A DNA stretch of 39,997 nt from JAFGPL01 sp046485045 (GTDB taxonomy: Bacteria; Bacteroidota; Bacteroidia; Bacteroidales; UBA10428). Numbering within the stretch: position 1 is the first letter of the stretch; each line of letters begins with the position of its first letter. The stretch is from the NCBI GenBank assembly GCA_046485045.1, contig JAWOHT010000029.1:1-39997 (forward strand). Reading direction: 5' to 3'. The position numbers and the translations under genes were made by a program. Shown in pieces: positions 16,789-23,258 of the stretch. The notes beneath the pieces were generated by a model. The model did no database searches and was not told the origin of the DNA. It saw only the letters and a program-made list of their open reading frames with translations.

Positions 16789-17400
16789 ATGAATGTTAAA
16801 GAAGGATACCTGAAATTTAACTGTGTATGGGACAATGCATCATTTGATTTTCCAGATAGTCTTTTTGAAATCATTAACCCCTGGAGAACCAGGTTGCATG
16901 AGAAAGGTCTTGTAGGTTGCAATTCAGAAGGAATCGGCTATGGAAATGTAAGCATCCAAACCGGCGATGGAAGGTTTATAATCACAGGCACTGCCACAGG
17001 CCATAAGAAAACATTGTCAAAAGACGACTATGCACTGATAACCGGATACGATATTTCAGAAAACAGTGTTCATTGCACAGGCAGGGCCAAAGCATCTGCC
17101 GAAACGATGAGCCATGCGGCAGTTTACGAATGCAATGGGGCCATTGCCGCGGTTATTCATATTCATCACCTCAGATTATGGGAAAATCTAAAAGGGGTAC
17201 TTCAGACAACCAATGCAGCAGTTGAATACGGAACCCCGCAGATGGCCTATGAAATATTGCGATTATTCAAAGAGCCCGTTGTAAGCCAACAGAAAATTTT
17301 TGTAATGGGCGGGCACGAGGAAGGGATCATTTCTTTTGGCGAGAGCCTGGATGATGCGGGGGAGGTGATATTGGAATACTTTAATAACCTGGGTAAATAG
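16789..17400 (+). CDS. Class II aldolase/adducin family protein, likely (methylthio)ribulose-1-phosphate aldolase
   Basis: A 203-residue zinc aldolase of the FucA/AraD/MtnB superfamily. Zinc ligands are H124 and H126 (VIHIHH) and H176 (MGGHEEGII). The catalytic acid is E105 in KASAETMSHAAVYE, and GYGNVS (51-55) is the phosphate-side motif. By family it could be MtnB (dehydratase) or a sugar-phosphate aldolase. The operon mtnA-mtnP-aldolase without MtnW, MtnX, MtnC or MtnD points to the DHAP-shunt aldolase, which splits methylthioribulose-1-phosphate (or 5-deoxyribulose-1-phosphate) to DHAP and an aldehyde. This is inference from gene order. It lies 55 bases after mtnP, so it may be co-transcribed. 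Confidence 0.85.
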   Translation: MNVKEGYLKFNCVWDNASFDFPDSLFEIINPWRTRLHEKGLVGCNSEGIGYGNVSIQTGDGRFIITGTATGHKKTLSKDDYALITGYDISENSVHCTGRAKASAETMSHAAVYECNGAIAAVIHIHHLRLWENLKGVLQTTNAAVEYGTPQMAYEILRLFKEPVVSQQKIFVMGGHEEGIISFGESLDDAGEVILEYFNNLGK

Positions 17401-17410
17401 GTATATTATT

Positions 17411-17479
17411 GTGAGGGAACAAATAATGGAGTGTGAATTTTCTTCCTCTTGCTAAAAACTCACACTCCAAACTGTTTTA
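17411..17479 (-). terminator. Second copy of the tRNA terminator (69-bp repeat, copy A)
   Basis: This 69-base element matches the one at 17555-17623 at 68 of 69 positions. On the minus strand it folds as GGAGTGTGA ... TCACACTCC, followed by ATTATTTG. It directly follows the tRNA remnant, as copy B follows the intact tRNA. Confidence 0.8.
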
Positions 17480-17480
17480 C

Positions 17481-17512
17481 CGGGATGCTCTAATCGGCTG
17501 AGCCATGAGGTC
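17481..17512 (-). pseudogene. Decayed 5' half of a tRNA gene
   Basis: On the minus strand the sequence runs through acceptor 5' strand (GACCTCA), positions 8-9 (TG), D-stem GCTC, D-loop AGCCGATTA, D-stem GAGC, and the first five bases of an anticodon stem (TCCCG). It then stops at the repeat. Against the intact tRNA at 17625-17698 there are 11 differences in 32 positions, 10 of them transitions. Anticodon, T-arm and 3' acceptor are absent. Confidence 0.75.
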
Positions 17513-17554
17513 TGCAAAAAACAAAAAACTCGCTTTTTTTTATTGGTATTTGCT

Positions 17555-17623
17555 GTGAGGGAACAAAAAATGGAGTGTGAATTTTCTTCCTCTTGCTAAA
17601 AACTCACACTCCAAACTGTTTTA
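17555..17623 (-). terminator. tRNA terminator (69-bp repeat, copy B)
   Basis: It begins one base after the tRNA 3' end. On the minus strand GGAGTGTGA pairs with TCACACTCC (extended by four more pairs past one mismatch), and is followed by ATTTTTTG. This is a standard intrinsic terminator shape. Confidence 0.75.
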
Positions 17624-17624
17624 G

Positions 17625-17698
17625 TGGTCCCACCTGGGCTCGAACCAGGGACCACCTGATTATGAGTCAGGTGCTCTAACCAACTGAGCTATGGGACC
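17625..17698 (-). tRNA. tRNA with CAU anticodon (elongator Met, or Ile2 if lysidine-modified)
   Basis: A complete 74-base cloverleaf on the minus strand: acceptor GGTCCCA/TGGGACC, D-arm GCTC-AGTTGGTTA-GAGC, anticodon arm CCTGA-CTCATAA-TCAGG, variable TGGTC, T-arm CCTGG-TTCGAGC-CCAGG and discriminator A. The anticodon CAT lies at 17664-17662. The paired G1-C72 end excludes an initiator tRNA. The CCA tail is not encoded in full. Whether it is elongator tRNA-Met or a tRNA-Ile2 substrate of TilS cannot be settled by eye. Confidence 0.95.
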
Positions 17699-17724
17699 TG
17701 AAAAATAGCCGTTTTTCAGGAGTG

Positions 17725-17756
17725 CAATATTAGTTATTTGTACCGAAAAATACAAA
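17725..17756 (-). promoter_or_regulatory. Promoter of the tRNA gene
   Basis: On the minus strand TTTG (17756-17753), 20 bases, then TAATATTG (17732-17725), which differs from TAnnTTTG at one position. It ends 26 bases before the mature tRNA 5' end. The form and spacing are those of Bacteroidetes vegetative promoters. Confidence 0.6.
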
Positions 17757-17832
17757 GAATCAGAAATAAAAATCACAAAGTCGCAATGTGATCATTCAAC
17801 TATTTTTTTTTAAGCAAATAATGTGTAATTTT

Positions 17833-17840
17833 TAACTTTA
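17833..17840 (+). promoter_or_regulatory. Candidate -7 box for the RDD gene
   Basis: TAACTTTA, one base off TAnnTTTG, 21 bases before the start codon, with a T-run (17803-17812) in the place of a -33 box. Weak. Confidence 0.3.
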
Positions 17841-17861
17841 TTAACCTAAAAACACAATCAT

Positions 17862-18386
17862 ATGGAAAACAGAATTGGTTTTGGTCCCAGGCTCGGCGCA
17901 TATCTGCTTGATTTTGTGCTTATAGCAATAGTAAATGTGATCCTTGTTTCAGTCTTTGGTATTGGTGCTCTAAAGGATACTGCTATGGGTCTTGAAAGTA
18001 CAGATTACAGTGCTGCAGCAACAGGCATGATGGGAAAACTAATGGCAGGTCTTGTGGTTACCTATACTGTTACTGCTATCTGGTTTTTACTTGAAGCATT
18101 TACCGGCTTTACAGTTGGAAAACTTATCCTGGGCATCCAGATAGGAAGTGACAACGGGACCAAAGCAGATGTGGGCAAACTCATTGTCAGATACTTGTTG
18201 AAAAATATCGCTTCATTGATGGGTCTCCTTGCCATCCTGACAGGAGTGAGTATTTTCAGTACCCTGGGAGGCATTCTGGGATTGGTCATCTTCATCGGAT
18301 GTTTTATCGTTTTGGGTGAGAAAAAGCAGGCCATTCACGATATGCTGGCCAAAACCGCTGTTTATAAAATATCAGCGCTCAAATAA
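17862..18386 (+). CDS. RDD-family membrane protein
   Basis: A 174-residue inner-membrane protein. The family-naming R and D residues are seen in FGPRLGAYLLDFVLI (residues 7-21), followed by further membrane helices at about 55-75, 108-125 and 128-148. The conserved TVGKLILGIQI segment follows helix 2, and the C-terminal EKKQAIHDMLAKTAVYK is the usual cytoplasmic end with the HDxxAxT motif. The molecular role of RDD proteins is mostly unknown; a few are linked to ion exchange. It is a single gene that ends in a strong terminator shared with the convergent lipoprotein gene. Confidence 0.9.
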   Translation: MENRIGFGPRLGAYLLDFVLIAIVNVILVSVFGIGALKDTAMGLESTDYSAAATGMMGKLMAGLVVTYTVTAIWFLLEAFTGFTVGKLILGIQIGSDNGTKADVGKLIVRYLLKNIASLMGLLAILTGVSIFSTLGGILGLVIFIGCFIVLGEKKQAIHDMLAKTAVYKISALK

Positions 18387-18405
18387 ACCCTGCCGTAAGA
18401 TCAAT

Positions 18406-18453
18406 AAAAACGTGAATGTCAAATCAGCATGATACCATGACATTCACGTTTTT
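18406..18453. terminator. Bidirectional intrinsic terminator
   Basis: AAAAACGTGAATGTCA (18406-18421) pairs perfectly with 18438-18453 over 16 bp around a 16-base loop. T-runs flank the stem in both readings. It lies between the convergent RDD gene and SH3-like lipoprotein gene. Confidence 0.9.
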
Positions 18454-18479
18454 TTATTACAAAGCAAAGCCTTGAAAAG

Positions 18480-19232
18480 CTATTCGGGTAATTCAACCGG
18501 CTCTGTCCCTTCAATATAATTGGGTTCTGCCGCAGAATTTTCTACATTGGTTATCAGGCTGTCCCTTAATATCGTAACTATTTTACTCCCCGGAAACTGC
18601 GCGTTATTGATAAAATCGTTCAATTTTTCATTTATTATATTCCCTTTAGGGTTAAAAATCTCTTTGCGGGCCAGTATTGCCATGGCAAAATCTTCTTTAT
18701 TGGCTGAAAGGCTCTCTTTCAGCACCCATCCCGAATTAAGCAGGTTTCTTCCTGTAACGTTACACCATCCGTCTCTTTCTTCAGTAATGGCAACAATATC
18801 AATTACATCATAGTATTTTCGTGCAGATTTGGTTAAGATATCGGGCCTTTCATACACAGGTGTGGCAGCGACCACAGCAGCCGGCGTGGCTGCAATCACA
18901 ATGTACTTACTTAATGCCCAGCCGGTGGTACCGTCAGACAATTCTATCTTATAATATTCTTTCTTGCTTGCAGAATCGGTTACAGTTTCACCAAGATAAT
19001 TAATAGCTTCGCCCAGTTTAATACTGGTAAGTTGGCTTTTGGGGTCTTTATAATCTTCAAGCACCTGTAATCCGTATGTACTGTAATCGTACATGCTGAG
19101 CGAGGGTATTTTTTCAGTTACAGCGGTTTCTTCTTTTGTACTGTCTTTCGCACCCTGCCTGTTAGAGCAGGAGATAAATAATAAGACAGAAACAAAAATT
19201 ATAAAACTTGTCTGGCACTTTGATATGTTCAT
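18480..19232 (-). CDS. SH3-like domain lipoprotein
   Basis: A 250-residue predicted lipoprotein. The signal ends at LLFISC with C22 lipidated, followed by a linker rich in T, K and E. Two bacterial SH3-like regions are suggested: one at about 55-105 ('LQVLEDYKDPKSQLTSIKLG', 'YYKIELSDGTTGWALSKYIV') and one at about 115-170 ('ATPVYERPDILTKSARKYYDV', 'DGWCNVTGRNLLNSGWVLKE'). The phrases ending in GTTGWALS and NSGWVLKE are the usual SH3b closing strands. Such domains bind peptidoglycan or proteins in the envelope. The C-terminal part (175-250) has no recognised domain. Separate from its neighbours, with about 60 bases to the SpmAB gene upstream. Confidence 0.8.
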   Translation of the reverse strand: MNISKCQTSFIIFVSVLLFISCSNRQGAKDSTKEETAVTEKIPSLSMYDYSTYGLQVLEDYKDPKSQLTSIKLGEAINYLGETVTDSASKKEYYKIELSDGTTGWALSKYIVIAATPAAVVAATPVYERPDILTKSARKYYDVIDIVAITEERDGWCNVTGRNLLNSGWVLKESLSANKEDFAMAILARKEIFNPKGNIINEKLNDFINNAQFPGSKIVTILRDSLITNVENSAAEPNYIEGTEPVELPE

Positions 19233-19293
19233 TGTGTATATGTTTAAGTTAATAATTAGACCATCAAGGGTTTTGCAATTTAGTAATAAATAA

Positions 19294-20574
19294 TTAACCG
19301 AAGAAGATATAAGCTATAAAAATGCCTGCAATTACTCCCGCAAAGTCGGCAATAAGCCCGCATGCAACGGTGTATCTTGTGCGGCTTATATTAACTGCGC
19401 CAAAATAAACAGCAAGCGTGTAAAAGGTAGTTTCGGTAGAGCCCTGGAAAATACAGGCCAGTTTACCGGCAAATGAACCTGCCCCGTAATTATGCATGAT
19501 CTCGATAGTCATGCCACGGGCTGCGCTTCCGCTTAATGGCTTCATAAGGGCGGTGGGAAGCGCTTTAACAAACTCGGTGTCGAAACCAAACAAACCCACA
19601 AATTTTGCCATTCCGGCAAGAACATAATCAAATGCTCCGGAAGCCCTGAAAACGCCTATTGCAACAAGCATAGCCACGAGGTAAGGTATAATTTTAACCG
19701 CTACCCCAAAACCTTCTTTTGCACCTGCCAGAAATTCATCATACAGGTTAATCTTTTTTCTGATACCTAAAATAAAAAATAAGATAATTATCAGGAATAG
19801 AATGAAGTTGCCCATAAAAGCCACCAATAGATCACTTTGGGCACTATTTATTGATTTTACCATTAAAAGAATCAATGTTACCAGAAGACTTAAACCGCCG
19901 AGGTAAAGTAATACAATATAATTAAGGAGATTGATTCGCTGAACAACAGATACAGCAACCAGGCCAACCAGTGTAGAAATAAAGGTAGTAAGCAGCAATG
20001 GCAAAAATATGTCAGACGGATTGGGGGCACCTGCAGCCAAACGATAACCCATGATGCTTATTGGAATAATTGTAAGCCCCGAAGTGTTAATCACAATAAA
20101 CATAATTTGTGCATTTGAGGCAGTATCTTTTTGGGGGTTAATACTTTGTAACTCCTTCATGGCCTTTAGCCCTAAGGGTGTGGCAGCATTATCGAGGCCG
20201 AGCATGTTGGCAGTGATATTCATTAGCATAGCACCAATGGCCGGATGGTTTTTCGGTACTTCGGGAAAAATTTTCCTGAAAAAAGGTGAAACAGCTTTGG
20301 CCAGAATGTGCACGGCGCCCCCTTTTTCGCCTATCTTCATAAAGCCGAGCCACAAGGTCATAATGCCGGTAAGTACAATGATGATACTGATACTGGTTTC
20401 GGCCATCTCGAATGTACTTTTCACCATTGCTGAAAAAACATTCAGGTCTGCTTTGTCGAATACAATGCCCAAGTGAAGAGCAAAAAAGTCGCGAAAGTAA
20501 TACCCGATAACCCTAAAAAGCGCTACCAGAAAACCAATCAGGAAAAAACCAATCCAGATATAATTCAAGAGCAT
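19294..20574 (-). CDS. SpmA-SpmB fusion (nucleoside-recognition domain membrane protein)
   Basis: A 426-residue polytopic inner-membrane protein joining two nucleoside-recognition (gate) domains, equal to Bacillus SpmA and SpmB in one chain. The first half has 'NITANMLGLDNAATPLGLKAMKEL' at about 113-136, the second 'ALMKPLSGSAARGM' and 'IFQGSTETTFYTLAVYFGAV' near 355-400. About ten hydrophobic helices are visible. In Bacillus these proteins act in spore maturation, but this organism has no sign of sporulation and such fusions are common in Bacteroidetes, where the role is unknown; transport is likely. Preceded by a -7 box at 20591-20598. Confidence 0.9.
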   Translation of the reverse strand: MLLNYIWIGFFLIGFLVALFRVIGYYFRDFFALHLGIVFDKADLNVFSAMVKSTFEMAETSISIIIVLTGIMTLWLGFMKIGEKGGAVHILAKAVSPFFRKIFPEVPKNHPAIGAMLMNITANMLGLDNAATPLGLKAMKELQSINPQKDTASNAQIMFIVINTSGLTIIPISIMGYRLAAGAPNPSDIFLPLLLTTFISTLVGLVAVSVVQRINLLNYIVLLYLGGLSLLVTLILLMVKSINSAQSDLLVAFMGNFILFLIIILFFILGIRKKINLYDEFLAGAKEGFGVAVKIIPYLVAMLVAIGVFRASGAFDYVLAGMAKFVGLFGFDTEFVKALPTALMKPLSGSAARGMTIEIMHNYGAGSFAGKLACIFQGSTETTFYTLAVYFGAVNISRTRYTVACGLIADFAGVIAGIFIAYIFFG

Positions 20575-20590
20575 TATGCTGAAGTTTGTT

Positions 20591-20598
20591 CAAAAATA
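20591..20598 (-). promoter_or_regulatory. Candidate -7 box for the SpmAB gene
   Basis: On the minus strand TATTTTTG, an exact TAnnTTTG match, 16 bases before the start codon. The -33 box is not clear. Confidence 0.35.
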
Positions 20599-20678
20599 GG
20601 ATAAATCCTAAATAAAGCCTCCTGAAAAATAAAATATCCTCATGATATAGTTTATACCAGGGAAAAAAATCCTGAACC

Positions 20679-21098
20679 TCAGCTCAAAAACTGTTTTAAC
20701 AGATTTTTATTATCCTCAGAGAGTTTGCCGTTTTTCGATTTCAGCTTAAGGGTAACAGGTACTGAAAGTTTATTTTTTAATACACTCTGCATCTGACTAA
20801 ACATACTGCCTGTTGCCAGCAGATATGTGGTGAAGAATCCCACCTTTTTGCCTTTAAGTTCAGGAAACTGTCTGGCGTATTTTTTCCATGTCTTATCCGG
20901 ATGTTGCAGAATTACAAACAAACCATGAGTCCAGCATCCAATCAGCACGATATCAGCCTGTTTTATGTCGTCAGGGTGAACATCATATATAGACATTATC
21001 TTCGAATCAAGGTTTGAGTTTTTCAGGTATTTATCTATTTCATAGGCAAATTGCCTTGTAGTTCCTTTTTTACTGTAATATATTACCAGTGCCTTCAT
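20679..21098 (-). CDS. Flavodoxin-family protein
   Basis: A 139-residue protein. The start at 21098 (MKALVIYYSKKGTTRQFA) is preferred to an in-frame ATG at 21149, because it puts the FMN phosphate-binding loop YSKKGTTR at the usual place near residues 8-15. Further flavodoxin features are 'ADIVLIGCWTHGLF' (about 52-65) and 'GKKVGFFTTYLL' (about 83-94). It should bind FMN and carry electrons or reduce small molecules in the cytoplasm; the partner is unknown. Slightly short for a long-chain flavodoxin, and closer to the flavodoxin-like domain proteins. Monocistronic by position. Confidence 0.85.
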   Translation of the reverse strand: MKALVIYYSKKGTTRQFAYEIDKYLKNSNLDSKIMSIYDVHPDDIKQADIVLIGCWTHGLFVILQHPDKTWKKYARQFPELKGKKVGFFTTYLLATGSMFSQMQSVLKNKLSVPVTLKLKSKNGKLSEDNKNLLKQFLS

Positions 21099-21273
21099 AT
21101 TATTTTTTTTTTGATGTGTAAAAATAAGACAATACATTCGTATAATCAAAGCTCCTTTAAATGTAATCGTGCATTGAATTTTGAAAATACTTCCCGATAC
21201 CTTTAATTAATATGTGATGCCATAAGTAGGTTTTAAATCAAAAATATTCTGTACAATTATCTCCTATTTATCG

Positions 21274-21281
21274 TACCTTTA
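21274..21281 (+). promoter_or_regulatory. Candidate -7 box for pcm
   Basis: TACCTTTA, one base off TAnnTTTG, 17 bases before the upstream start codon of the methyltransferase gene. Its position suits the start at 21299. Weak. Confidence 0.3.
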
Positions 21282-21298
21282 AACATCAAAACCCGGAG

Positions 21299-22042
21299 AT
21301 GAAAAAATGCCATCCTGCATATTGCCCCAACTGTTTTGCAACCATTCTGTTATTAACGGTTTTTTTAACCGCCTGCATACAGCGAACCAATCCGCAGGAT
21401 GACCCATACAAATCGTTAAGGGGAAAAATGGTAAAAGAACAGATTGAAGCCAGGGGAATTACAAATGAAAAGGTACTGGCAGCCATGCACAAAGTTGAGC
21501 GCCATCGTTTTGTGCCCGATAACCTGGTGAAACATGCATACCAAGACCACCCGTTGCCCATTGGCTACAACCAGACCATTTCTCAGCCCTATATCGTGGC
21601 ATTTATGACCGAAACGCTGCAGCCCGGCAAAAATGACAGAATACTGGAAATAGGCACCGGATCGGGATACCAGGCAGCCATTCTGGCTGAAATTTGCGAT
21701 TCGGTTTTCAGCATTGAAATTGTTGAAGCATTAGGCAATGCCTCCGAAAAGCTTTTAAAGTCTTTAGGTTATCACAATGTAAAGGTTAAAACCGGCGATG
21801 GGTACAATGGCTGGCCCGAATACAGTCCTTTTGATGCCATTATCGTTACATGTGCACCTACCCATGTGCCCGAACCACTGGTAAAACAGTTAAAAGAGGG
21901 CGGTAAGATGATAATACCCGTTGGGGGCAGTGAAGTGCAGCATCTTGTGCTTCTGAAAAAATCAAAAGGCAGGCTTATTCAGCATTCGGTATTGCCGGTG
22001 AGGTTTGTGCCCATGGTAGATGAAAAGCATCAGACATACTGA
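21299..22042 (+). CDS. pcm: Protein-L-isoaspartate O-methyltransferase with lipoprotein-like signal
   Basis: A 247-residue PIMT-family enzyme, which methylates isoaspartyl residues in damaged proteins using S-adenosylmethionine. The core starts at 'MVKEQIEARGITNEKVLAAM' (M44) and includes 'RHRFVPDN', 'GYNQTISQPYIVAFMTE', SAM motif I 'ILEIGTGSGYQAAILAE' and 'FDAIIVTCAPTHVPEPLVKQLKEGGKMIIPVG'. Upstream of the core are 43 extra residues with a hydrophobic stretch and lipobox LTAC (C26), so it reads as an exported lipoprotein. An internal ATG at 21428 with AAGGGG four bases before it could give a normal cytoplasmic 204-residue form. Signal-bearing PIMTs are known from Bacteroidetes annotation; how they would get SAM is unclear. 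Confidence 0.9.
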   Translation: MKKCHPAYCPNCFATILLLTVFLTACIQRTNPQDDPYKSLRGKMVKEQIEARGITNEKVLAAMHKVERHRFVPDNLVKHAYQDHPLPIGYNQTISQPYIVAFMTETLQPGKNDRILEIGTGSGYQAAILAEICDSVFSIEIVEALGNASEKLLKSLGYHNVKVKTGDGYNGWPEYSPFDAIIVTCAPTHVPEPLVKQLKEGGKMIIPVGGSEVQHLVLLKKSKGRLIQHSVLPVRFVPMVDEKHQTY

Positions 22043-22084
22043 AAGCTGAAATCGTAACAATAATCTTTTAACCGTTGCCGTTTA

Positions 22085-23125
22085 TTAAAATGCCCTCCAT
22101 CCCTGGGCTATAAGGTCTACAAGCGAGCCCGTTTGGGTAACAAGCCTTCTTCCCTCCTCCTCTTCAACAATGTGGCCGATAATTGTAATTTCTGATCTTT
22201 TACCTATAATTTCAAAATCTGTTAAGGGAACGGTGAACAACAGTTCGTAGTCTTCACCTCCGTTAAGCGCTGCCACAAGGCCTTCAATGTTTATTTCTTT
22301 GCCCATTCTTTCTGTTTCAGGATCAATGGGAATTTTGCCTGAATAAACCAAACACCCTTTTTTTGAGGCCGTACAGATATGTAATAGCTCCGATGACAGT
22401 CCGTCAGAAATATCAATCATCGAGGTAGGTTTAATTTTCAGTTCCCTGAGCAACTGGATAATATCTCCCCGGGGTTCGGGTTTTAACTGCCTTTCTAAAA
22501 TATAACCGTATTCGTCCATCTCGGGTTGCTGCCCGGTAGATTCAAATATCTTCTTCTCACGCTCGAGCAGCTGTAACCCCATGTATGCAGCACCCAGGTT
22601 TCCTGAAACACATATCAGGTCGTTTACGTTTGCCCCGCTTCTGTAAACAATGTCATCTTTGTCTGCTTCACCTATTGCTGTAATAGAAAGAGTAAGCCCT
22701 GTAACAGAAGATGATGTGTCGCCGCCAACAAGGTCAACACCATACCTCTCGCAGGCAAGATAAATGCCTTCATATATCTCCCCTATCATTTGAGTTGTAA
22801 ATTTGGAAGAAAGGGCAATAGAAACCAGTATCTGCCTGGGCAAAGCATTCATGGCAAAAAGGTCGGAGAAGTTTATCACTGCAGCTTTGTACCCAAGATG
22901 CTTCAGGGGTGTATAAATAAGATTGAAATGAATGCCTTCGGCCAGCAGGTCGGTGGTCACAACCACCTGTTTATCGCGATAATCGAGTACGGCTGCATCG
23001 TCGCCCACCCCGACAACCGAACCCGGGTTTTTTAACTGTACTTTTTCTGTAAGCAGCTTTATCAGCCCAAATTCCCCAAGTTCTGATAAATTTGCGTATT
23101 TATCTGCTTTTGCGTTCATATACAA
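22085..23125 (-). CDS. thiL: Thiamine-monophosphate kinase
   Basis: A 346-residue ATP-dependent kinase of the AIR synthase/PurM-like fold. It makes thiamine diphosphate from thiamine monophosphate. Visible motifs: LGEFGLIKLLTEK near the N-terminus, VGVGDDAAVLD (Mg/ATP site), TTDLLAEGIHFN, LVGGDTSSS, IDISDGLSSELLHIC and LNGGEDYELLF. Length is normal. The first in-frame ATG (23125) is followed two codons later by a second one; either could be used. It is a single gene, convergent with pcm and divergent from the suf operon. No TPP riboswitch is seen. Confidence 0.95.
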   Translation of the reverse strand: MYMNAKADKYANLSELGEFGLIKLLTEKVQLKNPGSVVGVGDDAAVLDYRDKQVVVTTDLLAEGIHFNLIYTPLKHLGYKAAVINFSDLFAMNALPRQILVSIALSSKFTTQMIGEIYEGIYLACERYGVDLVGGDTSSSVTGLTLSITAIGEADKDDIVYRSGANVNDLICVSGNLGAAYMGLQLLEREKKIFESTGQQPEMDEYGYILERQLKPEPRGDIIQLLRELKIKPTSMIDISDGLSSELLHICTASKKGCLVYSGKIPIDPETERMGKEINIEGLVAALNGGEDYELLFTVPLTDFEIIGKRSEITIIGHIVEEEEGRRLVTQTGSLVDLIAQGWRAF

Positions 23126-23182
23126 TCTTTCTGAATCTTTCTAAACCCTGGCAAATATCAGGATTTATTAAAATAGATTTTG

Positions 23183-23190
23183 TATATTTG
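23183..23190 (+). promoter_or_regulatory. Candidate -7 box for the suf operon
   Basis: TATATTTG, an exact TAnnTTTG match, 68 bases before sufB. A convincing -33 TTTG at 19-21 bases is lacking. No obvious operator for an Rrf2/IscR-type regulator was recognised in the 133-base gap. Confidence 0.4.
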
Positions 23191-23258
23191 TATTATTTAT
23201 AATTAATCTAAATAAGGGGTCAGTAAATTGATTTTCTTATAAATTATTCGAAGCTAAA

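Noticed and set aside
17411..17623. Two 69-base repeats considered as a CRISPR or attachment site pair
   Set aside because: There are only two copies, the spacer is a tRNA fragment, and each copy folds as a terminator with a T-run. No cas or integrase gene is present.
21428..22042. Short cytoplasmic form of pcm as the only start
   Set aside because: Kept as an alternative, not as the main call: the upstream region is open, codes for a clear lipobox signal and has a weak promoter in front.
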